This document shows positions 1 through 7,087 of a stretch of 8,224 nucleotides of DNA, piece after piece. Position numbers and translations under genes: made by a program. Source of the DNA: Bacteroidetes bacterium UBA6661 (lineage in GTDB: Bacteria; Bacteroidota; Bacteroidia; AKYH767-A; OLB10). The notes beneath the pieces are model-generated. The model ran no database searches and was not told the origin of the DNA. It saw nothing but the letters and a program-made list of their open reading frames with translations. How positions within the stretch are numbered: position 1 is the stretch's first letter; each line of letters begins with the position of its first letter. Location of the stretch: assembly GCA_002455375.1 (NCBI GenBank), contig DKKR01000047.1, positions 4,024 to 12,247 of the forward strand, in the 5' to 3' direction.

Positions 1-626
1 CAGATAAAAATATCAGAGGAACGTTAACTGCAACTGTGCAACTTGCTACATATTGGACAAAACAACTTGAAGTGAAATCGAACCGCACCATAGCATCGGC
101 AAACCTTACTATTAGTGATGGCGCTCTTATTGATTTTAAGCCGATGCTTAAACTTTCGCGTTTTGTAAAAGGTAGCGATCTCCAAAATGTTCGTTTCAGC
201 AAGCTGCAAAACACGATTCGTATTAATGAACAAAAAATATTTATCCCCACAATGGATATTCGCTCTACTGCAATGAATATGACCATTAGCGGCACACATG
301 GCTTTGACAATTTTGTAGATTATAATATACAAATGAAACTTTCTCAACTACTTGGTAAAAAAGTGCGTCAGCAAAACACTGAATTTGGAACCATTGAAGA
401 TGATGGTAGTGGTGGGCTAAATCTTTTTCTGACCATGAAAGGGCCATTAGATAACCCCAGGTTCAGTTATGACCGTAAAGGAGTAGAGAAAAAAATTACA
501 GAATCTGTAAAATCAGGAAAAGATGATTTTTTAAAGATTATCAAAGAAGAAATTAGCGGTAAAAAGCCTCAAAAAGAAGAAACCCCCAAAAAACAAAAAG
601 AACTTCAGATTGATTATGATGAGTAA
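1..626 (+). CDS. AsmA-like protein, C-terminal part (5' end outside the window)
   Basis: The reading frame is open from base 3 to the TAA at 624-626, giving 207 residues with no start codon that needs to be used. The GTG at 36 lies inside continuous coding sequence, so the gene begins upstream of the window. The visible part has alternating beta-type segments with the pattern seen at the end of AsmA/TamB-like envelope proteins: an acidic Gly-rich turn, then a strand ending in a KGPLDNPRF motif near residue 155 of the visible part. A charged Lys/Glu-rich tail follows (roughly the last 45 residues). Family members are large periplasmic, inner-membrane-anchored proteins linked to outer-membrane or lipid homeostasis. 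The exact subfamily cannot be set from the C-terminus. No clear stem-loop terminator follows. The 160-bp gap and the promoter before the next gene suggest it is a separate transcription unit. Confidence 0.8.
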   Translation, partial: DKNIRGTLTATVQLATYWTKQLEVKSNRTIASANLTISDGALIDFKPMLKLSRFVKGSDLQNVRFSKLQNTIRINEQKIFIPTMDIRSTAMNMTISGTHGFDNFVDYNIQMKLSQLLGKKVRQQNTEFGTIEDDGSGGLNLFLTMKGPLDNPRFSYDRKGVEKKITESVKSGKDDFLKIIKEEISGKKPQKEETPKKQKELQIDYDE

Positions 627-718
627 TTGAACGTTTTTTAGTCATTCTACCCGCATTTTTTTACTTTCATTACAAACCAATTGGCGTTAATAATTTGATG
701 TTTTGCCAAAGATTTCTA

Positions 719-749
719 TTGTAACACATTAAAAAAATTGATATTATTG
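719..749 (+). promoter_or_regulatory. Candidate Bacteroidota promoter for the cytochrome gene
   Basis: TTG at 719-721 and TATTATTG at 742-749 are separated by 20 nt. This approximates the Bacteroidota -33/-7 pattern (TTG and TAnnTTTG), with one mismatch in the -7 box. It would give a leader of roughly 30 nt before the ATG at 787. The call rests only on motif and spacing, in an AT-rich gap where chance matches are common. The rest of the gap 627-786 shows no gene or strong terminator. Confidence 0.35.
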
Positions 750-786
750 CCATCAATCCGTAAAAAATATTGGGGACACTGCAGGC

Positions 787-2718
787 ATGAAAAACAAGAT
801 TATCGTTTTAACTCTTATTTCAGCAGCCATTTTAGGTATTAGTGCTATTCCATTTCAGCCAAAAAAGGCAATGGCCTATCATTCTGAATCTGAAATTGAG
901 TTTTTTAAAAATCATTCCATGACGCCTATTGCTCCGGGAGAATATTTTTTAACTCCGGAAAACTGCAAGGGCTGTCACGGTTTTGATACATTAGGAATTG
1001 CAAATGTTGATGCCAACGGTCATGATGTTAATCTTTTTGATGACTGGGAAACATCAATGATGGGGCTTTCTGCTGTTGATCCTTTTTGGCGTGCTAAGGT
1101 AAGTCACGAAACTATGGTTAATCCTGCACATGCTACTGAGTTGCAGAATTTATGCATTACATGTCATGCACCTGCCGGACATTATAGTGCCATTTATAAA
1201 GGACAACAACATTATGTTATGTCTGATTTATTAAATGATTCACTTGGTCTTTCAGGTGTTAGTTGTACTGCATGTCATGCAATAGGTGATAGCAGCAGTT
1301 TAGGTCAGCTTTTTACAGGTCAGATTCCTTATGATACTAACAAAGTACTATTTGGACCTTTTACTGCGCCTGTGGCCGGACCTATGCAACTTTATGTGGG
1401 CATGATGCCTACCTACAGTCCGCATGTAAGTGAAGGAAAATTTTGTTCACCCTGTCACACATTGCTTTCCAACACGGTTGATTTAAGTGGTGTTCCAACA
1501 GGTGGTACTTTCATTGAGCAGGCAACTTATCATGAGTGGCTTAATTCCGCTTATCCATCACAGGCAACAGTTTGTCAAAGCTGTCACATGCCTCAAATAG
1601 AAGATGCCGTTATTTTAGCCAATGGCAATGTGGGCTTGCCGGGTCGTACACCTTTTAATCTGCATCAGTTTGCAGGTGCCAATTCTTTTATGGTAAACCT
1701 GATAAAACAAAACAAAACTACGTTGGGTGTTTCTGCACCTGACTATAATTTTGATTCTACTCTTGCAGCTATCACAAACATGTTGACAAAACAATCATTG
1801 GACGTGCAGGCTTCATTAGTTTCTATTACTTCAGATACGGCATTCATTGATGTTGACTTAACTAACAAAGCAGGACATAAATTCCCAAGTGGATATCCTT
1901 CAAGAAGAGCTGTGCTTCAGATGATAGTTACAAAAGCTAATGGCGATACGTTGTTTGCTTCAGGATTATTTGATGCCAATTATGAAATGCAAAACGTAGC
2001 TACACCTTTTGAGCAACACCATGATATCATTAACACACAAACACAAAATCAGATTTATGAAATGGTGATGGGTGATGTGAACGGAACTGTTACCACTGTT
2101 CTTGAACGTGCTGCTTCACACCTGAAAGATAATCGTATTCCTCCGGCAGGATTTTCAACCTTGCATTATGCTTACGATACCTGTAAAATTGTTGGTAGTG
2201 CGTTAACAGATGTGGACTTTAATAAAAACGGTGTAACACAAGGTACCGGTCATGACATTGTGCATTATCATATTCCATTAAACAATTACAGCGGTACTAT
2301 AAATGTTTATACTGCTGTTTATTATCAAACACTTCCACCTGCATTTTTAAGTGATATGAGTAACTATTCTTCTCCCGAAATAAACTCATTTCTTACCATG
2401 TATGCCAACGCAGATAAAAGTCCTGTAAAAGTTGATGCTGATACCTTACTAAATATCTCAACAGGAATAAAAGAAAATACCTTAACAACCATAAACATTT
2501 CACCAAATCCAACAAGAGATGGAAAGGTTCTTCTTTCAGGAATCGGTTACAACTCATTTCAATTAGAAGTATTTGATCAAAACAGTAAAAAGATTAATGT
2601 TATTCTTACCAGAAAAAGTAATTCAATAGAACTTCAGCTACCTACAGCAAAAGGGCTTTATTTTATCAGACTTAATGTGAATGGTCAGGTTAAATCTTAT
2701 AAAATATTACGAATTTAA
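787..2718 (+). CDS. Exported five-haem c-type cytochrome with T9SS C-terminal sorting domain
   Basis: The 643-residue product starts with a signal peptide (basic start, hydrophobic core to about residue 20, possible cleavage after Ala20 or after AMA at 30). Five CXXCH haem c attachment motifs are visible: CKGCH at 60-64, CITCH at 123-127, CTACH at 160-164, CSPCH at 220-224 and CQSCH at 263-267. The haem part is followed by a beta-rich region with a GHKFPSGYPSRR motif at 363-374, a pattern I recognise from multihaem cytochrome c family proteins. Residues about 569-643 form a type A T9SS sorting domain (SPNPT near the start, KGLYFIRL and a YKILR-like end), so the protein should pass the outer membrane and be anchored or released at the surface. 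Haem is attached in the periplasm, so a folded cytochrome would be the T9SS cargo. The redox partner is unknown; an enzymatic role is not excluded. The next gene follows after 59 bp and is probably co-transcribed. Confidence 0.9.
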   Translation: MKNKIIVLTLISAAILGISAIPFQPKKAMAYHSESEIEFFKNHSMTPIAPGEYFLTPENCKGCHGFDTLGIANVDANGHDVNLFDDWETSMMGLSAVDPFWRAKVSHETMVNPAHATELQNLCITCHAPAGHYSAIYKGQQHYVMSDLLNDSLGLSGVSCTACHAIGDSSSLGQLFTGQIPYDTNKVLFGPFTAPVAGPMQLYVGMMPTYSPHVSEGKFCSPCHTLLSNTVDLSGVPTGGTFIEQATYHEWLNSAYPSQATVCQSCHMPQIEDAVILANGNVGLPGRTPFNLHQFAGANSFMVNLIKQNKTTLGVSAPDYNFDSTLAAITNMLTKQSLDVQASLVSITSDTAFIDVDLTNKAGHKFPSGYPSRRAVLQMIVTKANGDTLFASGLFDANYEMQNVATPFEQHHDIINTQTQNQIYEMVMGDVNGTVTTVLERAASHLKDNRIPPAGFSTLHYAYDTCKIVGSALTDVDFNKNGVTQGTGHDIVHYHIPLNNYSGTINVYTAVYYQTLPPAFLSDMSNYSSPEINSFLTMYANADKSPVKVDADTLLNISTGIKENTLTTINISPNPTRDGKVLLSGIGYNSFQLEVFDQNSKKINVILTRKSNSIELQLPTAKGLYFIRLNVNGQVKSYKILRI

Positions 2719-2777
2719 AAACGAAAACATCTTATAAAAATAAAAACAAATTACATTAAATCAGAAACTTGTTTAAA

Positions 2778-5645
2778 ATGAAAAATAAACTTTACTCAAA
2801 ATTAGGATGCCTGCTACTTATAGCACCTGCATTCTCCTTTGCACAGCTTTCATTTACCAACAGCAACTCAAGACTGGCATCACCTGCATTTCACAGTGGA
2901 TGTCCTGTTTCTGTGGTTGACTGGAATAATGATGGCTTAGACGACATTATTCGTTTAGATGATGGAAGAGACTGCTATGTTGACGTGCATAAAACCAATC
3001 AACAGTATGAACGTATTTTTCTTGGTTCGTTTTCAGGTGGTGCATGGGCTATGGCAGTTGCCGACTTAGATAAAAACGGATACAAAGATGTTGTTGCCGG
3101 TGGCTCTTTTGGAAGTGTCCAGGTATTAAAAACTAACAATAGCGGTACAGGTGCTACCCTATCCTCATTAAACAATTCAAATTTCTTCTTGCAAAATTTA
3201 ACTATGGCAGATTTTGACAACGATGGCTGGGTAGATATTTTTTGTTGTGATGACAATGCGGCAAGTCACATTTATCTGAATAATGGTTCAGGAGGCTTTG
3301 GTGCACAGTCAAATATTATCAATTTTAACTTACCTAATGGTTCTGACAACTCCGGAAACTATGGAAGTGTGTGGACCGATTTTGATAATGATGGTGATTT
3401 AGATTTATATATTGCAAAATGTCGTCAATCGGTTCAAAATCCTACTGACCCAAGACGTATCAATGTACTTTTTGTAAACAACGGCAATGGAACCTTTACT
3501 GAAAATGCTGCTGCTTACAACATCAACATTGGCTGGCAAACATGGACAGCCGCTTTTGGTGATATTGACAATGACGGTGACCTTGATTTGATGATTACCA
3601 ATCACGATCACAACAGTCAGATTTTTCAGAATGATGGAACAGGTGTTTATACAGATATTACAGCATCAACAGGATTTACAGTTTCTGATATTACGCCAAT
3701 TGAAAGTGTGATGGAAGATTTTGACAACGATGGCTTTGTGGACATTTTCGTTACCGGAAGCGATTCACGCTTTTGGAGAAATAATGGCAATGGTACATTT
3801 ACCAAAATTGAAGGTTTGTTTAATAACAATGACATGGAGTCGTTTGCCATTGGTGATGCCAACCATGATGGATGGATTGATGTTATGGCAAGCTATGCTG
3901 CTATCTACACTACACCCACCTCAATAGATGATGTACTTTGGATTAACAATGGCAGCAAACAAAATATTATTGACGGTATAGCAGGATTATCTACCAACAA
4001 CTTTTTTAATGTGGTTCTTGAGGGTAATGCAACCAATAAAGATGCTATAGGTGCACGTGCATTGATTTACGGACCATGGGGTGTTCAACTTCGTGAAGTA
4101 CGTGCAGGCGAAAGTTATGGCACCAACAACAGTGCAATTCTACATTTTGGATTAGGAACAGCCACTGCAATAGATTCTATGAAAGTTATCTGGCCAAGTG
4201 GTGTAAGCCAAACAGTAAGCAATCCTTCAATCAATCAATTTCTATCAGTTAAAGAAAATGATTGTGTTTCTCCGGAGGCAATCGTTACAGCATCCGGCCC
4301 TTTAGTATTGTGTACAAGTGGTCAGACATTAACTTTAACGGCACCTGCAGGATTTAATTATTTGTGGAGCGACAGTACAACTGCACAAAGTATTACCATC
4401 ACCCAAACAGGTGAATATAATGTAACAATCTCACAGCCCGGAAATAATTGTTCAGCAACATCAGCTACTTTAGTTGTCATACCATCACCAGATCAGACAC
4501 CTGCTATTACTGCACTTGGAGAAACTGTGTTTTGTAATGGAGGCAGTGTACAGATTCAGGGACCTGTTGGATTCAGCAGCTACCTTTGGTCTAATGGAGA
4601 TACCACACAAACGGCTACCGTAACCACTAATGGCCCGGTTACATTGACAATTCAGGGTATTTGTCAGTCATTTACTTCTGACCCGATTAATGTTACTGTA
4701 AATACAGTTACTGATCCTGCAGCAAACGATGTTACTTTATCTGCTGCCGGCAGTGCAACCTTAACTGCTACAATTGGAAATAATATTTCATGGTATGCTA
4801 CCAATGCAGGTGGAACACCATTGGCTACCGGGCAAAGCTATACCACCCCATTCCTTACAGCGAACACTACCTACTATATGCAGGCAACCGATACTTTCGG
4901 TGGTGGCATTTACGCAGTAGGTTTACCGACATGGTCGGGCGCAGGCTCAGGATACTCCGGAAGCACTACCAATGCCACAACAGAATTTGACGTTACCAAA
5001 AACTGTACTTTGAAATCTGTTAAAGTATTTACAAACGCTGCCGGAATCCGAAGAATAGAATTAAAGGATGCATCATCGAATGTTATCAATTATGTTGATG
5101 TAAATGTATCTCCTGATTCGCAGGTAGTAACACTAAACTTCCCATTAACTCCGGGAATGGGTTATACACTCGGCACAAATACTACAACCAATCAGAACAA
5201 CCTTGGAACCACTTCTCCAAAATTCAAAAGAAACAGTTCCGGTGTAAACTATCCGTATTCATTATCTGATGCACTAAACATTACAAACTCAAGTAATGGT
5301 GGTCAGTACTTCTATTACTTCTATGACTGGCAGGTAGAAAAAGAATCATGGCTATGTGAAAGCAATATGGTTCCTGTAAATGTTTACATCACTACAGGCA
5401 TCAGCGAACACAACAATGAATTGCTTTCAACGTATCCGAATCCTGTTTCAGATCAACTTCATATTTACAATCCATTCGGCACAACTAAAGCTACACTTCT
5501 TGATATTACAGCTCGTGTTGTTAATACTTACATGCTGAATAATGGTGAAAACAGTTTCGACATTGCATCATTGAATGCAGGAGTTTATCACATTCAGGTA
5601 GAAAATGAAGGAGTAATTACTAACTTAAAGTTTGTAAAGAATTAG
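2778..5645 (+). CDS. Secreted VCBS/FG-GAP propeller and ASPIC/UnbV protein with Ig-like domains and T9SS tail (CRTAC1-like)
   Basis: I place the start at the ATG at 2778 (955 residues); a TTG at 2769 in frame is less likely. The signal peptide ends near AFSFA|Q (about residue 22). Seven DxDxDG-type calcium loops begin at residues 48, 96, 145, 201, 262, 314 and 360, spaced 46-61 residues, as in a seven-bladed FG-GAP/VCBS beta-propeller. Residues about 422-494 match the ASPIC/UnbV pattern (REVRAGESY, LHFGLG, WPSG). Two PKD/Ig-like modules with a YLWS core start near 505 and 579. A third Ig-like module spans about 650-705. A beta-rich module, as found in large Bacteroidota surface proteins, runs to about 865 and ends in YYFYDWQVE. 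A T9SS type A sorting domain (YPNPVSD at 886-892, GVYHIQV near the end) closes it. The protein is likely surface-displayed, for adhesion or binding. No catalytic residues are recognisable. A role alongside the upstream cytochrome is inferred from proximity only. Confidence 0.9.
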   Translation: MKNKLYSKLGCLLLIAPAFSFAQLSFTNSNSRLASPAFHSGCPVSVVDWNNDGLDDIIRLDDGRDCYVDVHKTNQQYERIFLGSFSGGAWAMAVADLDKNGYKDVVAGGSFGSVQVLKTNNSGTGATLSSLNNSNFFLQNLTMADFDNDGWVDIFCCDDNAASHIYLNNGSGGFGAQSNIINFNLPNGSDNSGNYGSVWTDFDNDGDLDLYIAKCRQSVQNPTDPRRINVLFVNNGNGTFTENAAAYNINIGWQTWTAAFGDIDNDGDLDLMITNHDHNSQIFQNDGTGVYTDITASTGFTVSDITPIESVMEDFDNDGFVDIFVTGSDSRFWRNNGNGTFTKIEGLFNNNDMESFAIGDANHDGWIDVMASYAAIYTTPTSIDDVLWINNGSKQNIIDGIAGLSTNNFFNVVLEGNATNKDAIGARALIYGPWGVQLREVRAGESYGTNNSAILHFGLGTATAIDSMKVIWPSGVSQTVSNPSINQFLSVKENDCVSPEAIVTASGPLVLCTSGQTLTLTAPAGFNYLWSDSTTAQSITITQTGEYNVTISQPGNNCSATSATLVVIPSPDQTPAITALGETVFCNGGSVQIQGPVGFSSYLWSNGDTTQTATVTTNGPVTLTIQGICQSFTSDPINVTVNTVTDPAANDVTLSAAGSATLTATIGNNISWYATNAGGTPLATGQSYTTPFLTANTTYYMQATDTFGGGIYAVGLPTWSGAGSGYSGSTTNATTEFDVTKNCTLKSVKVFTNAAGIRRIELKDASSNVINYVDVNVSPDSQVVTLNFPLTPGMGYTLGTNTTTNQNNLGTTSPKFKRNSSGVNYPYSLSDALNITNSSNGGQYFYYFYDWQVEKESWLCESNMVPVNVYITTGISEHNNELLSTYPNPVSDQLHIYNPFGTTKATLLDITARVVNTYMLNNGENSFDIASLNAGVYHIQVENEGVITNLKFVKN

Positions 5646-5654
5646 CAGCCACTG

Positions 5655-5688
5655 AAAGTGCTTTTACACTAATAAAGCAAAGCACTTT
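5655..5688 (+). repeat. Perfect 10-bp inverted repeat just after the CRTAC1-like gene
   Basis: AAAGTGCTTT (5655-5664) and AAAGCACTTT (5679-5688) are exact reverse complements with a 14-nt loop, beginning 10 nt after the stop codon. No T-tract follows, so it is not a standard intrinsic terminator. It may be a 3'-end stabilising RNA hairpin or a relic. It lies upstream of the stronger terminator-like hairpin. Confidence 0.5.
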
Positions 5689-5714
5689 GATTAAAGAATA
5701 ACAGTTTCATAAGC

Positions 5715-5752
5715 AAAAAACAGCAGCCGGCAAAAGCGGGTTGCTGTTTTTT
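5715..5752. terminator. Bidirectional intrinsic terminator between convergent genes
   Basis: AAAAAACAGCAGCC (5715-5728) pairs with GGTTGCTGTTTTTT (5739-5752) over 14 positions, with one G-T wobble. Inside, GC/GC pairs close an AAAA loop (5732-5735). The stem is flanked by an A-run on the left and a T-run on the right, so it works as a hairpin plus U-tract in both directions. It lies between the stop of the + strand gene (5645) and the stop of the - strand integrase gene (5799), where both transcripts need to end. The rest of 5646-5798 holds no gene. Confidence 0.85.
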
Positions 5753-5798
5753 GTTTAGTAGGTCTTACTATTGTTACTAATTTGGAATTTAAGGTTTG

Positions 5799-6881
5799 TC
5801 ATAAATTATCCAACGGACTTTTGATTTTTCGTCTGGTTTGATCGGTAAGGCTTGTATAAATCATTGTTGTTTTGATATTATTATGTCCTAATAGATCTTG
5901 TACAAAACGTATGTCAGTACCCTGCTCTATAAGATGCGTAGCAAAACTGTGACGCAAACCATGTACACCTATTTTTTTGTAAATCTTTGCTTTTCTCATA
6001 GTGTTCTTAAACATAAGTTGTACACTTCTGATATTATATTGCCCGCCATCCTGCCCTTCAAACAAATATTTTGTTGGCTTATATTCTTTATAATAGGCTC
6101 GTAATAGTTCCAACACCGAATTGGGGAGTATTGCATAGCGATCCTTCTTGCCCTTCCCGCGGCTTATCAACACCTGCATTCGCTTGCTGTCAATATCTGC
6201 AATTTTCAGATTAACAATTTCGCTCACACGCAAACCCATTCCATAACACAATTTAAGAATTAGCAGATGCTTTTTGTTTTCAACTGCTGAAAACATCTTC
6301 CTGATATCTCCGGCTGACAGTGTTTTAGGGAGGGTGCTCGGTTTCTTTGGTCTTGGAACTTCTATAAATACTTTCTTTCGCTTAAGTACTTGCTCATAGT
6401 AAAACTTAATAGCATTCATTCGGCTGTGTATGGTGTTTTCTGACAGCTTTAATGTTTTAATACAATACAAGAAGTATGAACGTAGTTTTTCGGAACTTAA
6501 ACTTTCAGCCTTTGTTGTTTTTATTACTTTAAGCAGTTGTACAAACTCAGTAGAATAGGTACGCATAGTATTTGGGCTGTAGCCTTTAAGCTGAAGTTGT
6601 TCTACAAAACGGTTAAAAGCAGAATGATTAACAGCATTCACATCAGCTAAAACATGACTGCTCATAACCATTGCTTCTATGCCAAATAATTTTCGATAAC
6701 TTGTTTTGTCCAAAACATACCATTTTTTATTGCTTCTGCTCCACTGCGCTGACGTGTGTTGTTTAAGATGCTGGATCAGTTTGGTGTTGTATGGAAAAGC
6801 AATCCATATCACCTTTTTATTTTGGTGTGTGCCAATTTCAAAATTGTAGCATTGCGGTTCAAAGGGCTTATAAGCATCCAT
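5799..6881 (-). CDS. Tyrosine recombinase (site-specific integrase), integron-integrase-like C-terminus
   Basis: I choose the ATG at 6881 (360 residues). The in-frame TTG at 6941 overlaps the apparent promoter -33 box. The product has a complete catalytic set: Arg218 (GLRVSE), Lys243 or Lys245 in a GKGKKDR turn, His307 and Arg310 (HGLRHSFAT), His333 (LLGH) and nucleophile Tyr342 (TTMIYT). Residues about 87-170 form the helical core-binding (SAM-like) domain. The chain ends in KIKSPLDNL. The LLGH to SPLD tail closely recalls IntI integron integrases, but there is no extra segment between the Lys turn and the HxxR box as in true IntI, so XerC/D-like classification is safer. Residues about 13-68 are an added N-terminal domain (FPYN, WSRSNKKWYV). 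No excisionase or phage genes are beside it. It is convergent with the surface-protein gene and divergent from the TPR gene. Its substrate sites are not known; the repeats around the TPR gene are candidates. Confidence 0.92.
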   Translation of the reverse strand: MDAYKPFEPQCYNFEIGTHQNKKVIWIAFPYNTKLIQHLKQHTSAQWSRSNKKWYVLDKTSYRKLFGIEAMVMSSHVLADVNAVNHSAFNRFVEQLQLKGYSPNTMRTYSTEFVQLLKVIKTTKAESLSSEKLRSYFLYCIKTLKLSENTIHSRMNAIKFYYEQVLKRKKVFIEVPRPKKPSTLPKTLSAGDIRKMFSAVENKKHLLILKLCYGMGLRVSEIVNLKIADIDSKRMQVLISRGKGKKDRYAILPNSVLELLRAYYKEYKPTKYLFEGQDGGQYNIRSVQLMFKNTMRKAKIYKKIGVHGLRHSFATHLIEQGTDIRFVQDLLGHNNIKTTMIYTSLTDQTRRKIKSPLDNL

Positions 6882-6909
6882 CTTTAATTCGTATTTTGTA
6901 TTTATGACT

Positions 6910-6941
6910 GAAATATACGAAATAGTTTCTGGAATATGCAA
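6910..6941 (-). promoter_or_regulatory. Candidate Bacteroidota promoter for the integrase gene
   Basis: Read on the - strand, TTG (6941-6939) is followed after 21 nt by TATATTTC (6917-6910), one base off TAnnTTTG. Transcription would begin around 6900, about 20 nt before the ATG at 6881. This supports that start over the upstream TTG. The spacing equals that of the divergent promoter of the TPR gene. Confidence 0.45.
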
Positions 6942-7022
6942 TACAAAAAGCGAATAGAATGTTCTTTAATTAAAAAGCTGTATATCAACATGTTTAATTT
7001 TTATATTGATAAACTTACCTTC

Positions 7023-7054
7023 TTGAGGAAACTTAGAAAAGATTCGTATATTTG
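7023..7054 (+). promoter_or_regulatory. Bacteroidota-type promoter for the TPR gene
   Basis: TATATTTG (7047-7054) is an exact match to the -7 consensus TAnnTTTG, with TTG at 7023-7025 and a 21-nt spacer. Transcription should start near 7060, within or beside the left arm of the flanking inverted repeat (7058-7072), giving a short A-rich leader to the ATG at 7088. The remaining divergent gap (6942-7022) holds no gene, only short AT-rich repeats. Confidence 0.65.
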
Positions 7055-7057
7055 TGA

Positions 7058-7072
7058 GTTAGCACCAATACT
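7058..7072 (+). repeat. Left arm of a 15-nt inverted repeat flanking the TPR gene
   Basis: GTTAGCACCAATACT is the reverse complement of 8072-8086 (AGTACTGGTGCTAAC) at 14 of 15 positions; the single mismatch is base 7068 against 8076. It sits immediately after the promoter -7 box and 15 nt before the start codon. The GTTAG core recalls the GTT... end of an integron recombination site. This arm has no partner hairpin arm to its left. Confidence 0.8.
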
Positions 7073-7087
7073 AAAAAAACAGAAACA

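Noticed and set aside
2769..2777. TTG start three codons before the ATG of the propeller protein
   Set aside because: The ATG at 2778 gives a normal signal peptide (MKNK...), and TTG starts are uncommon.
2808..2810. Cys11 of the propeller protein as a lipoprotein site
   Set aside because: The preceding residues K-L-G do not form a lipobox, and a signal peptidase I site follows at AFSFA|Q.
5765..5779. TTACTA direct repeat near the integrase 3' end as an att site
   Set aside because: It is only six bases, with no matching copy at a plausible element boundary.
6882..6941. Longer integrase N-terminus starting with TTG at 6941
   Set aside because: The TTG coincides with the likely promoter -33 box, the added 20 residues show no family pattern, and an ATG at 6881 with an A-rich leader is available.
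6983..7011. TATCAA/TTGATA inverted repeat in the divergent gap as a hairpin or operator
   Set aside because: Six-base AT-rich arms 17 nt apart are expected by chance here.
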